The translations under genes and the position numbers were made by a program. Below, piece by piece: positions 38,619-49,698 of a stretch of 64,000 bases of DNA. The DNA lies in NCBI GenBank assembly GCA_020064725.1, contig JAGTWJ010000006.1, positions 1,426,001 through 1,490,000 of the forward strand, given 5' to 3'. Below the pieces are notes generated by a model. It ran no database searches. It saw only the letters and a program-made list of their open reading frames with translations, and was not told the DNA's origin. Within the stretch, counting starts at the first letter, position 1, and every line of letters begins with the position of its first letter. The DNA comes from Drechslerella dactyloides. Its lineage: Eukaryota > Ascomycota > Orbiliomycetes > Orbiliales > Orbiliaceae.

Positions 38619-40700
38619 TCACCCGCTCAGCATCGGGCTCGGCGCAACCGGGGCCGCGGACGCCTTCTCCGTGCCCGCACCCGCCTTCGCATACCCCCAG
38701 TGCGCCGCCGCATCCGCCCGCTCCGCCGCACTCAACACCTCCTCCATCGTCTTGACCCTCTTCACGCGCGGTGTCGGCCGCCCACTGCCACTTCCACCTG
38801 CGGTGACATCACCCGCGGGACTCACAACCCCGTTGACCTCCGTGTCCGGTGCGGAATATTCCTGATTCTTGCGCTGCCGGTCCAACTCGCGGTCCAGCTC
38901 GTCCTCTTCTTCCACCAGCCGGACCTCCTCCTCGTCGTCAACGATGGTGCTCGCCGCCGTCTCGCCCATGAAGGAATCGCCCTCGAGGTCCGTTGGAGGC
39001 GGCTGGCTGCTGCCGTTCCACACCTGCTGGATCAGCTGGCTTTGGAACTGCGGCTGGTGCGTCGACATGGCTGAGCGCGACGCCGGCCGCGAGCCGCGGT
39101 GCTGCGAGTGCCCGGGCGAGGAGAGGAACATGAGGCTCTCGACGGCGTCCTGCTCCATCGTTAGCGTGTTTGTGCGCACGGGCGTGCAAGGGCGCACGGC
39201 GGCGGTCTGCGAGGAGGACGGGACGGCGGTCTGCGAGGAGATCGGCTCGTCGACGAGGGAGAGGACGTCGGTGGGGGCGTTGGAGACGGAGGACATGTTG
39301 GACATGTTGCTGAAGGTCTTGGGGAGGGATGGCGGGGGTAGTTTACCCCGACGAGCGGGAAGGGTGTGGTGGTGCCGGACGACGCCGTGGTGGCGGATCG
39401 GGGCGGCGGGGGCGAGATGTCGCGGGGAGGACTGAAAGCGTCCCGCGAAGGAAGAGTCCTGGGCTGACTGCGAGGGGGAGCCCTCGACGGTGCCGCGGAC
39501 GTTCGACGGACGCGGGGAGGGCGGGGGCTTGACCCAGTAGTTTGGGTCGTGCTGGGAGGCAATGTTGGCGGCGGGGGCGAGGTACATGGCGGAGGGGTCG
39601 CTGGTGGTCCGGGCGTGCCGGCCGATGCGGGCCTGGGTGACGCGGGGGCTGACGGGTGGGGCGGAGGAGGAGGGGAGGAGGGCGATGCCGAGGCCGCCGG
39701 AGTAGCTGTCGGCGGAGGTCTGGCGCTTGAGGGCGGCGGCGGCAGCTCCGGCGACGGCTCCGGCGAACGGGGCAACAGAGGCGGAAGAAGCAGCACCGGT
39801 GAAGGGTGTGGCGGCGGCGATGGAGGGGGACTGGGAGAGGCGGTTCTGGCGCTTCTCTGCGATAAAGTGCTCGACCTGGTCGAAGGACTGGCCCTGGAGG
39901 CCGTTCTGCATCTTGATCATGGCGTACGAGAGCCTGGAGCGCAGCTGGTTGGAGAGCTGTCGGCTGTTAGCATCGTCACACAACAAAGACTATGAAGATG
40001 GTAGTATGGAGAGAGTAGTGAGAAGTACCTCGCCGATGCGCTCGCGGCCGGCGCGGGGAGAGGCGCTGGCCGGGGCGAGGGGCGCCGCGGGCTGGTAGGG
40101 CGTGGCGGGGAGGGAGGTAGAAGAGGAAGTGGGGGGAGCCTTGATGGCGCCGGACGCGGTGCGCTTGCTGCCGAGGTTCGGGTGGACGGGGACGGCGGGG
40201 GAGATGGCCATCTCGTCGGGCGGGGAGTCGACGGGGGTGGCGGGGGCCCGTCCGTCGGGGATGGCGAGCGGGGGGACGGCGGCGGCACGGGGGGTCGAGG
40301 CGGGCTCGGGAGCGGGGACAACGGCGGTGGGAGTGGCTGCCGCAGCTAGAGACGGGTCGTCGGTCCGCGGGGGAGGCGTGGCAGCGGTCGGAAGATGCGA
40401 TTCGGGTCCGTCCATCTGGGGGTGAGAGTGAGGGTGAGGTTGAGGTTGAAGTTGAGAGTGAAGTTGAGGTTGAGGGTGAGGTTGAGATGTTGTAGCGGAA
40501 TGTGGCTGGAGGTTGTCATTGGCGGGAGACGCGTTCTGGGCCAATGCCTCGCGAGCGAGCAGCGTGGCCTCCGCGAGCAGCCCGATCGTGCCGCCCTCCC
40601 CGACCGCCGACTGCCCGGCAGCAGAAGCGCTCGTGGCAGCAGCAGCAGCACTGGTATTAGCAGGGAGAGGAGAGTCGGCGGGAGCGGGCTCGGACGCCAT
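38619..40700 (-). CDS. Whi5/Nrm1-like G1/S transcription repressor
   Basis: Predicted corepressor of the SBF/MBF-type G1/S transcription factor. Two exons, 40029-40700 and 38619-39956 (72-nt intron, donor GTACTT, acceptor CGACAG, phase 0), give 669 aa. Just after the junction, at about residues 225-250, lies LSNQLRSRLSYAMIKMQNGL, the short Whi5-like (GTB) motif. A second short block, QDAVESLMFLSSPGHS (about 488-505), resembles motifs I associate with this protein type. Elsewhere the protein is disordered with roughly 17 Ser/Thr-Pro sites, one being full CDK consensus TPVR. The C-terminus has an acidic stretch (DDEEEVRLVEEEDELDRELD). CDK control is inferred from these sites. The call rests on a short motif plus overall composition. 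Confidence 0.75.
40417..40487 (-). repeat. GTTGAG hexamer repeat coding for Gln/Pro/His/Leu
   Basis: Imperfect six-base repeats in exon 1 of the Whi5-like gene encode alternating QP, QL and HP residues in the disordered N-terminal half. Confidence 0.8.
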
Positions 40701-41720
40701 GGCGGGGAGCTGTTGTGAGGGTGTCGAGATGTCTGGATTGGTGGAGGGCGGGAGATGAGCTGGACGCCGGCGGGAGAATTAATTCAGTCCAGCCACCGGA
40801 CGGATACACCCGCCGCTGCCAGAGACCGTCTAGACGAACCTCCTGTATGCTGTCTGTCAGTCGTCTGTCGTGACTGCCCAGGAGAGGGAGTTCGAGATCT
40901 TGAGAGAGGGAGATGTCCAAGAGAGAGCGAGAGAGAGAGATGGAAGAGGAGGACGGGAGGCGTGTTATTTTCGCTGGATCTGGCGGACTTGCCGCCCGTG
41001 TCGCCAACGAAAAACTCTCTTGCTCTCACTTTCTCACGCGGGTGGAGACTCCTTCCTCTTCTCTCGAATCCCCGCTGTCTCTCGCGATATCTCTCTGCTG
41101 TCGATGTCTTGTATGATGGGATGTGGATTATCTGACGGAGATATTCACATCGATTGAGGGCGTCTCCACGGCTGCAATCGCCAGATGTCACGTAATATAT
41201 CGAATGTGTATATCCACGTTTCCACAGCAGTCAAGATGATTGTAATCGTGATTGAAACGGCCGCGTCATGTCAGCCATTCGTGTCTCTCTGACAGAGCTC
41301 TCTCGCGGCCCCTGCTCACTGCCTTCTTCCCTGCCCAACTGCCTTCTTGCGGTCTTGTTCAGTCTTGTCGTCTTGGGCTGGCTGGTCAGTCTGGTCTGGT
41401 CAGCCGGCGGCTGCATGTGCCTTCTTCCCACCGGCGAGTGCTGCGCCTGCTCACGTGCTGGCGTGCGTCCGGCCAAGAACACTCCGTCCATTGTATCGTA
41501 TCGTTGGGGAAGCTGTATCTCGATCGATGAGACATCGCCGATATGGTTATCGCCGTGGCCCGTCTTATCCGCCGCTATCTGTGAACCGTCGTCGTGGGGT
41601 GTGATGAAGAAGGCGGTGTCGTCGATGTAATCGATAACTGACGTCGTCGAGATGACTTCCAACACCACCACCAACATCACGACTACCTATAGCTAGGCAC
41701 TATCACCGCCAATTGCCACG
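40701..41720. promoter_or_regulatory. Divergent promoter between Whi5-like gene and MET8
   Basis: About 1.0 kb separates the two start codons. On the Whi5-like side a GA-rich (CT-rich in the sense direction) tract spans about 40898-40948, typical of fungal 5' UTRs. A TCACGTG box lies on the MET8 side. Frames on both strands here are Ser/Arg-rich and overlap, so I read them as noncoding. Confidence 0.6.
41451..41457 (+). promoter_or_regulatory. TCACGTG E-box upstream of MET8
   Basis: TCACGTG lies 264 nt before the MET8 start. In budding yeast the bHLH factor Cbf1 with Met4 acts through this core at sulfur-metabolism genes. Use of the same site in this fungus is inference. Confidence 0.45.
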
Positions 41721-42647
41721 ATGCCCGACGACGACGACGCTCCCGACGGCCCTCCTACAGCTGCATCCCAGAATGAAGAGAGCAAAGATGACGGCAATGC
41801 TGAAGAATATCCACCCATCACGCCCGGCGGCTCCCTCATGCTCGCCTGGCAGCCCCGCGACAGGCCCATCCTGCTCGTAGGCGGCGGCTCCGTACTCCCC
41901 CTCTCCTCCTTCTATCCCTCAATCCAATGATGCATCACGGCATCATCTAGTAAATAGTGTATGTATACTAACGGGTAGAGAATGCAGGTAGCGGCCTCCC
42001 GCCTGGACCACCTGCTCAACGCCTCCGCCACGGCGATAACGCTGATAGCCCCGCCGCCCCTCCACCCCCTCATCGCCCACCGCCTCGCCACCCACCCCGC
42101 ATCAATAGTCCACCACCCGCGCCTCTTCCTCCCCTCCGACCTGACCGACCCCCCGCCCTCCCTCCTCCTCACCGCAATCGACGATCCGGCCGTCTCCTCG
42201 ACAATCCAGCTCCTCGCCCGCGCCGCCAACATTCCAACCAACGTCGCCGACGTGCCCGGCCTCTGCGACTTTTATTTCGGCGCCATCCACCGCTCCGGCC
42301 CTTTACAAATAATGGTCTCGACGAACGGCAACGGGCCCCGTCTCGCCGCCACCATCCGCGACCGCATCGCCGAGTCCCTCCCGTCGAATATTGCAACTGC
42401 GATCGCAAACGTGGGGATACTACGTCGAAAACTACGCGGTATCGCGCCGGGGAACACCGGAAGCGATATATCCCAGCGGATGGCCTTCATGAGCCGCGTG
42501 TGCGACGAGTGGTCCTTCGAGCAGCTCGCCGGCATGACGGACGGCGAAATGGACCTGTTGCTAGCAGGCTACCCGGACGCCGTCACAAGTTACGACGACC
42601 TGCGCCGGGCAAAAGTCGAACTCCTCCTCTCCGACACCTCCCTCTAG
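41721..42647 (+). CDS. MET8: Siroheme synthase Met8 (precorrin-2 dehydrogenase / sirohydrochlorin ferrochelatase)
   Basis: Makes siroheme, the cofactor of sulfite and nitrite reductases, by NAD-dependent oxidation of precorrin-2 and iron insertion. Exons 41721-41891 and 41988-42647 (96-nt intron, donor GTACTC, acceptor AATGCAG) give 276 aa, near the family length. The N-terminal LMLAWQPRDRPILLVGGGS joins VAASRLDHLL, so the intron falls inside the glycine-rich nucleotide-binding turn and splicing restores it. Later blocks are NVADVPGLCDFYFGAIHR and ISTNGNGPRLA-type sequence (here MVSTNGNGPRLAATIRDRI), both characteristic. The C-terminal helical part has RVCDEWSFEQLAGMTDGEMD. The first 30 residues are acidic and probably disordered. 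The 3' end faces the channel gene 138 nt away. Confidence 0.93.
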
Positions 42648-42785
42648 CACATCATACCATATCAATGCATTATACAAGTAATATAAAAGTAAGAGTAAAC
42701 GAATTCATACAATCGCTCCATCACACGCCAAGAAAATAGACCAGTCTGCACATCCACAAAAATAGCAGTAACTAGTAGTAAAAGA

Positions 42786-44978
42786 TCAATAATCCGCATC
42801 CGGCGCCTCGTCGGCGGCCGCAACCTCCTCCACAACCCCCGCCCTCTCGATCCGCCCCACCAACGTCTTCAACTCCTCCCGCGCCTTCTTGATCTCCTGT
42901 GTGCTCACATCCTCCTTGACGTTCGGCACCGCCGCCTCAACCCGCTCCTTCCACTCGCTCTCCTCAAAGTTCGCGGCGGCGTCCAGCTCCTCCCATTCTT
43001 CCCGCTCGTCGTCGTCGGGCTGTCCGTGCGCGCGGTTGTGGACTATCATTCGCGCGTTCCGCTTATCCTGCCACGCCGACAGCATCAACAGCGGGAAATA
43101 TATCACGCCCTACCATTATATCACATTAGCACTCCCTCTTATCTATACATGTAATAGTAGTGTGGTATGGTGGTACGTACGAGGACGCGGTCGTTCAGCT
43201 TGGCGTACTGCTTGCGCGACATCCACCACTCGAACGGAATCACCAGACAGAACACCTCGATCAAATTGAACGCTACCATCCCATTAGCCATATCTCTCAT
43301 ACAATCAGTAGATAGAATGAATAACTCACGAGGCATAAACACATTCTCGTCCGGCGCCCTCACAAACTGCATCGTCTTCTGCGCAATCTGTCCAAAAATT
43401 AGCCTCGTCCATACACATCCACGGGTATATAATACTCACGAGTGCCATAAACTCGTCGACGGCGTTGCCGGTGATATCCTCATACGCGCTATTGAACAGC
43501 GCGATCAAAATATTCAACAACAGCACCATAATCACAAACGTGAAAATATAATACAAAATCATCCCGAACGGCGGCGAAAACTTGTCGAACGAATCAAACT
43601 CGGGACTCTGCAATATCGCATTCGTCATCGTCCGGAAGATGAACGCCGTCATCGGCGGCGCCTGCTCCGCGTCCGTATTGTCCAGCCCCATGAACGCTTG
43701 CAGGAAGCCCACCATGATTATAATCAGCAGCGAGAAGAAGATGAACGTCTCCTGGAACATTTGCTTCAGTATCACCAGCATCGCGCCGAAGATGCGGAAA
43801 CTGTCCAAATATAACAATATCCGGCACCAGAACATCGGCTTTATATCCACCAGTCAGCCTCCATCAGAAGATGTAGAGAGTAGAGGGGACATACCGCGGA
43901 GAAGGCGAGAAAGTTGTAGCTTAGAATGTTAAACTTGCCCCGCTCCTTGCTGTCCACCGGCTCCGACAGCGCGACGCACCGCAGCACAAACGACGTCGTC
44001 AGCAGCGCATACAGGATGCACTTCACACCGACCCATTAGCCCAGTCCACCCATAGTATATCAAAAGTAAAGAGAATGTAGGACATACGTTAAACACGTTC
44101 CAGAAGCCAAGATACCACCGCCCGACCTTCCAAAACTTGACCGCCTCATCCATCACGAACCCGGCCGTGAAAACGTACAAGATCCCCTCCACAACATCGA
44201 TATCCCCATCCGGATTCACCGTATTGATCGCAGCGGTATACATCCCCAAAAACACAAACGACACGAGCATCTGGAACGAGTTCTGGTAAACGGGTGCCTT
44301 CAATCGATCCGGATGAACGTGCGTCCGGTACCGCACGCTCGTCAAATCCTTGTAGAAGACGAATTGCGTCGGATCGTGCTCGTCCTGCACCATCCACCCG
44401 TTCCACAGGTATTTAATACACTTCTGGTATCCCGAGGATCCTATCACCTCGAGCGCGTGTAAATCCACCGCCCGCTCTATCGCCGACATCGGGTCCGTCA
44501 CTTCGCCGTTTTGCAAGTGGCTGAACCGCTTTACCAGCAGTTCTAGGAATAAATACTCCTGATCCTCGGTGCTTTCGATAATCCGCTTGGCGAGCATCTG
44601 GCACGCCAGCGCCCTCAGCTTTCCCAGATCCGCGTCGTACAGTTCTTTGATACTCTGCCGTCGGAACCACTGCAGACAGACTAAAAGACAGTAGATGACG
44701 CAGTTCCGGTGCTCCTCGCCGCCGGCGTCGCGCGTGAGCTCGATTACCGCGGATGTCAGGATTGGCGAATGGGGTTTTATGATCTGTTCCTCGTCGAGCT
44801 CGCAGGGGATTGTCTCTTCGACGAGGTATTTTATGCGCATGGCGACGAGGGTTACCGTCTTGGGGTCGTGGACCGGCGTTACGTCGTCGGAGGCGTAGCG
44901 GCGGCGCGGGGGCAGGTTGCCGCGGTGGTGGGCGTGGGCGCGGGAGACCCCGAACAGCAACTTGTGCATGTCGACCAT
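42786..44978 (-). CDS. YVC1: TRP-type cation channel of the fungal TRPY (Yvc1) family
   Basis: Predicted vacuolar calcium-permeable channel. Exons are 44088-44978, 43895-44020, 43440-43838, 43330-43387, 43181-43272 and 42786-43109. All phases fit and give 629 aa. The cytosolic N-terminal domain spans about residues 1-230. Hydrophobic segments follow from about 235, including MLVSFVFLGMYTAAI, FWKVGRWYLGFWNVFN, CILYALLTTSFVLRC and ETFIFFSLLIIIMVGF. The pore region has MTNAILQSPEFDSF, then the long inner helix MILYYIFTFVIMVLLLNILI ending ALFNSAYEDITGNAVDEFMA. A further block, FNLIEVFCLVIPFEWWM, and an acidic C-terminal tail (about 70 residues, Glu/Asp-rich) follow. The start is uncertain: a TCAAG-adjacent acceptor before the ATG could join an upstream exon reading ...LDGDDIYI at about 45025-45070. 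Confidence 0.9.
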
Positions 44979-45846
44979 CTTGACTTATGATCTCTTAGTT
45001 ACTCCTCTCCTCGCCCTTACTTACAACTTACTTATGTATATGTCGTCGCCGTCGAGGGAGGAATTGGTGGACGACGTGACGATGAAGGGGAGAAGGAAAG
45101 AAGTGGAAGAGGCTGGGAGGTGGGCGTATAGAAAGCGGTGGATATAAGGATTACCAAAGAAGTATCCGAATGCGCGCGGATGGGAAGGATGCATTCCCCG
45201 GCACAGCAGCGCCGCTAGCACCGGGCTCCATTGCATTCCTCGTTTATCCTTTTCAGACTTCCCCGCTCGTGTGAAGCATTTCCAAGGCCGGCGCTGTGCA
45301 TCGCGTTCGTTTGTCCATCTGCAGGCTGCAGTGTGCAGTGCGCATGCAGATATGGAGCATTGGGCTGGCTGACGTCACGGGTGCCTGCTCGCTCGCTCGC
45401 TTGCAGGGGTCATTTCAGCCGACGACGTCCAAACACCGTCCGGGGTCTCCCTCTATCACTAACTCCGCGATGCGTACGTATACATGCATCAGTAGGAAGC
45501 ACTGAGGTGAGTACATTGACCGGATCGAAAGAAGAATACTGCTGACTCGTTGGGTAGGTGATTTATCGGAAGGAAGCGCATTCGCATTCGAGATGCAGAC
45601 GTCGGCGGATGTAATACGCATGGCATCGCTGTGTGACGACCCCAGTACGCGGGGAAGGCGACACCGCGGATAAATGATGGCGTCGACGGCGGCCGTCGAC
45701 TGGGATGACCGCTAGCTCTCGCCATCGCTGTCCGGTGACGATGCAGGGATTCGATGCTGCTGGGTTGACATCATGTATCTGGCCATGGCCACCAGCGGCC
45801 TCCAACGCCATGACACCTCGATATCGGCCGTCGACGAGATATCGCG
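44979..45846. promoter_or_regulatory. Divergent promoter region between TRPY channel and carboxylesterase
   Basis: 868 nt between the two starts. On the channel side, around 45020-45070, a minus-strand frame (SSLDGDDIYI) followed by GTAAGT may be a 5' coding or 5' UTR exon. No other feature is supported. Confidence 0.5.
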
Positions 45847-47658
45847 ATGTCGGACCAGACGTTCACGCACGCCCATCCGACCCTCGGCCCCCTCACCGGC
45901 CGCCTCGCCGAGTCCGACGCCATCGTCCACTTCCGCAGCATCCCCTACGCCACCGTCCCCGCCCGCTTCCGCCCCTCCGTCCTCCTCGACGCGATCCCGG
46001 ACACCTTTGACCACCGCCCCCACCGCGTCTTCACAGACTACGGCTTCGCCTGCCCCGGCCGCCCGCACGAGCCCTCCAACCTACCGGGTGAACAACCAAC
46101 CCGCTACGACGAATTCAAATGCCTGACCGTCACCATCTCCGCCGTCCGGCGCACGCTCGAGACCCTCTCGTCCGGCGACATCGCCGCGCTGAACCACCTT
46201 GACAGCGCGCCCGTGCTCGTCTACATCCACGGCGGCGCTTTCACCGAGGGCGCCGGCCACGTCAGCGCGATGCACGAGACCACGCGCATCGCCGCGCTCG
46301 CCGCGCGCGAAGACAGCGACGTCGTCGTCGTCAGCATCGGGTACCGTCTCGGCGCGTTCGCGGGGCTAGTCTCAACCGACATTCTCCACGAAGCCCGCGC
46401 GAACGGCGACGGCGACATCTTCAACCAGGGCCTCTTCGACCAGCGGAAGGCGCTGACGTGGATCAGCCGCCACATCTCCGGCTTTGGGGGCGACGCGGAC
46501 CGCGTGACCGTGTTTGGCGAGTCCGCCGGCAGCATGAGCATCGCGATGCACATCCTCGCCGACGAGGCTCTGTTCTCCCGCTGCGCGATGCAGAGCGGCA
46601 ATACCGCCACGTTTGGCGACATCCTCTCCTTCGACGAAGCGCAGGCAACCTACACCCGCCTTCTGGACGCCGCGGGGATACCCTCGACCGTTGGCACGCC
46701 GGAATCCCGGCTGACCGCCCTCCGAGCCGTCGACCAGGACCTCCTCTGGCAGCACTATATCACTGCCGGCGCCGCGATAATGCCACCGTACTACGGTCCC
46801 GAGGGCACGTTCTTCAAAAAACTCGCGGGTAAACTACCAACCTACACCAACCACACAACCCTCACCGCGCAGCGCACCTGGCTCGACGCCGTCATCGTCG
46901 GCGACGACTTTTTCGAAGGCTACATCCTCTTCGCACTCCTCCAAGAAGTCTCCCACGCGCACTTCGTAAAGCTGTTCAAGGCAGTCTACACCGTCGACGC
47001 CGCCGTCATACTAATAGCGTACGACATCACGCCCGACGAAAACGAATACATGGACCCCGTCGCCTTCTACATGCGCGCAATGTACCTCGTGGGCGACATC
47101 TACTTCCAAGAACCAACCGACCAAATGGCGCACGACCTCGCCGCCGCCTATACCACCACTACTGATAGTACCACCCGCCGCCGAAAGGTCTTCCGCTACC
47201 AGTTCAACCTGCCGAATTTATTCCCAGGCACCCCCTTCTCCTTCGTCACGGGCCACCATTTCGTCGAAATGTTCTACCAATTCCTAACTTTCAAGGAGCG
47301 CTTTCCACCCCACCGCGACAATTTCTACACCCGCCAGGCAACAGACATGGCGCGGCGGTGGATCGCGTTTGCGAATGGGCGGGATCCATGGGATGAGTAC
47401 CGGCCCGATGACGGGTACAAGATTGCGATATGCGATGATGTTAACGGGTGGCATGTGCGGACACGGGAGGAGGATATCGAGCGGTCGAGGGGGGAGCCGT
47501 GGGGGGAAAGACGGTATAGGGGATGGGAGCTGATTCGGACGGCCATGACGCGGGTGGATGCGGAGAGTGGGGAGGAGGGGGTGCATGCTGTTAGGCGGCG
47601 GTTGTGGGATCGCAGGGCCTTGGTTGAGGATCCCGATTTTGTGTTTACGTTCAAGTGA
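45847..47658 (+). CDS. Type-B carboxylesterase / lipase family protein
   Basis: Alpha/beta-hydrolase likely to cleave carboxylic esters; substrate unknown. One exon, 603 aa, no introns. The oxyanion motif VLVYIHGGAF has H128-G129-G130. The nucleophile elbow VTVFGESAGS puts the serine at 226. The usual catalytic histidine region reads GHHFVEMFYQF with H471, matching the HGxEL-type spacing though the glycine is replaced by phenylalanine. A block RKALTWISRHISGFGGDADRVT precedes the elbow, as in the family. There is no hydrophobic signal peptide at the N-terminus (MSDQTFTHAHPTLGPL), so it is probably intracellular. The gene is strongly GC-biased, like its neighbours MET8 and the channel. The final 60 codons are enriched in charged residues. 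Confidence 0.9.
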   Translation: MSDQTFTHAHPTLGPLTGRLAESDAIVHFRSIPYATVPARFRPSVLLDAIPDTFDHRPHRVFTDYGFACPGRPHEPSNLPGEQPTRYDEFKCLTVTISAVRRTLETLSSGDIAALNHLDSAPVLVYIHGGAFTEGAGHVSAMHETTRIAALAAREDSDVVVVSIGYRLGAFAGLVSTDILHEARANGDGDIFNQGLFDQRKALTWISRHISGFGGDADRVTVFGESAGSMSIAMHILADEALFSRCAMQSGNTATFGDILSFDEAQATYTRLLDAAGIPSTVGTPESRLTALRAVDQDLLWQHYITAGAAIMPPYYGPEGTFFKKLAGKLPTYTNHTTLTAQRTWLDAVIVGDDFFEGYILFALLQEVSHAHFVKLFKAVYTVDAAVILIAYDITPDENEYMDPVAFYMRAMYLVGDIYFQEPTDQMAHDLAAAYTTTTDSTTRRRKVFRYQFNLPNLFPGTPFSFVTGHHFVEMFYQFLTFKERFPPHRDNFYTRQATDMARRWIAFANGRDPWDEYRPDDGYKIAICDDVNGWHVRTREEDIERSRGEPWGERRYRGWELIRTAMTRVDAESGEEGVHAVRRRLWDRRALVEDPDFVFTFK

Positions 47659-49625
47659 TGGATGTATATTTACGGAAATGGATTGGTGTGGAGTGAGATG
47701 GCTGCTATATACATATTCTAATATACAGGTGATAGCATGTCTGAAAGCGCAAAGTCATAAGTGATTATAACATGACCTTTTCCTTCGCTCGTGTCGTAAA
47801 CCAACCCTTTCCTTACCATTTTCTTGGTGACTCTGCCATTTTGTCCATAGTGATATCTGCTTATTTTTCTAAATTGATGGAGCATAGGCTATCTGCAAAT
47901 TGAGCTCGTGTCGTATATATTAATAAATTTCCGAAGTAACATGAAAGTGACGGCGAAGACAAGTTTGTAAGCTGCATGTCTTGATACCTTTCAATGGTCG
48001 AGTGCGGATTCTCGGTCATAATAGTTGCCCTGGCCGCCTTCTCGCTCGTCGCGTGATAGGACAGTTAGGTCGATAGCGGGCTTGTAGGTGTGTTTGTGTG
48101 CTGGATCCATGGGCTTGTGACAAGTGCTCGTGTGTTACGGGACTCAATTGCCGTCTTTTGCGATTCCGCATGCGTCTGGGATATCACACGGTAGAAGAGA
48201 CATGGCGGCTATCGAAGAAGTGTTTCAGTCGAGTGTTCATATACTTGAGACTGTAGAGTAACTGGCCCGGCGAATTCATTACGCCATTGTTCCATCGATC
48301 TTGCGAGAGATTTCATCCGGGAAGTCGTGTTGAATCCATAAGGTTCTTGTATCCGCTGGTTGTTCTGTTTTGTCATCATGCCGGCCCGGTCCAATTTCCC
48401 CTGTCGGTTGTGCAATTGTCGGACATTCCAGTATTTGCTCACCTGCACTGCAGACGAGTGTATATAGGTGGTAGTTAAACATTTATAATTCGTTTGCGAT
48501 TATATCATCAACCTCCGGCGTATGTCTGGCTTTTGATATATTTCATGGAGGGCGTCTACTGTTGTGATTGTTATGGCTGATGTGCTTGCATCTCTTTCAC
48601 ACCTGGTGAATGAAACCAACATGTTCGAGCGCTGCTTTTTTTTTCGCTCGGTATGATATCGACATGACCCTGCGAGTGCTGAATTGCTGAGGAGACAGAA
48701 GAGTATGCATATACTCAGGACAGAAGCTTGCCAATGCAGTCTATCCTATCGTTGGGACAGTTTGGATAATTTTCCAACCCACAGTCTCTGCCGCAACGTA
48801 GCGTGACTGCGGGACTTCTAAGCTGTGGAAGCCATAAGGGACTGTTAATATGGCGACCACCCGTCGTGCTCGAGGCCATCGATGTGGGTATTTAGTCTTT
48901 AGGCGTACTTCTGGTGAATTAATACTGGGGAACACATGAACTGTGTGTCTGAGCCGCTGGACTTCGATATTCGTACTTGCACGCTGCTGATATATATAAT
49001 GAGGTGCTGCATACATGCGTTGGTCGCCACTACTTATGTCGCCGACATTTAAATTGATCGAGTGATACCGTGCTCGATCGTTGCTCATGTTGCTGCCGGC
49101 TGATTACGTGCTCTTAGCCTTTCGGTGCATGCTAGATGACGTGCATGATGAGGTTGCGTATGCTCATAGCTTCTCTGTAAACCTCGTGTGCTTGTACATG
49201 CCATAGGAAACATGCATTTGAAGGTGAATATGAGGATGGTGGGATCATTAGGTGTAGGTACGCATTGTCGATAAGTTTCCGTAGATGTGACGCTGTCGCA
49301 TTCCTGGCTAATGATGCATGGTTCCTTGCTTCTTTGGTCTTTTTGATCGCTGTAGAAGGTCCATACGACTTCAACCAAGACTTCGTGAAATGTCAACTTA
49401 AGATCTCATGCGAAAACTGTTGTTACACCGTCTGGTTGTTCTTCAAGCTTAGATGCATGCGGGGACGCCATTTCTGTGGTTTTAGCGTCTTGACCATGGA
49501 GTAGTTCGTTCTCCAGGTGATACCTTTATCTTCGATTCCAGGTACATTGCCGCCTGAGGTTTGTATTAAGTATTCCGCTGGATCGGTAACCGTTATTGTT
49601 CATAGCTTAGGTTCTGCTTGAAATA

Positions 49626-49698
49626 TTTTGTGGCACAGGGTGTAGTACATATGGCATGCCGTAGGACGACTATTTATACAACACCCTGTGCCATAAAA
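49626..49698. repeat. 18-bp inverted repeat (stem-loop), 37-nt spacer
   Basis: TTTTGTGGCACAGGGTGT at 49626-49643 is matched by the reverse complement of 49681-49698, with 17 of 18 positions pairing. It could be a foldback element remnant or an RNA hairpin. Confidence 0.8.

Noticed and set aside
39161..39796. 211-aa Pro/Ser-rich minus-strand frame
   Set aside because: Out-of-frame shadow of the second exon of the Whi5-like gene in very GC-rich DNA.
46372..46832. Frames of up to 133 aa on both strands inside the carboxylesterase
   Set aside because: Shadows of a GC-rich coding exon whose own frame has the complete catalytic motifs.
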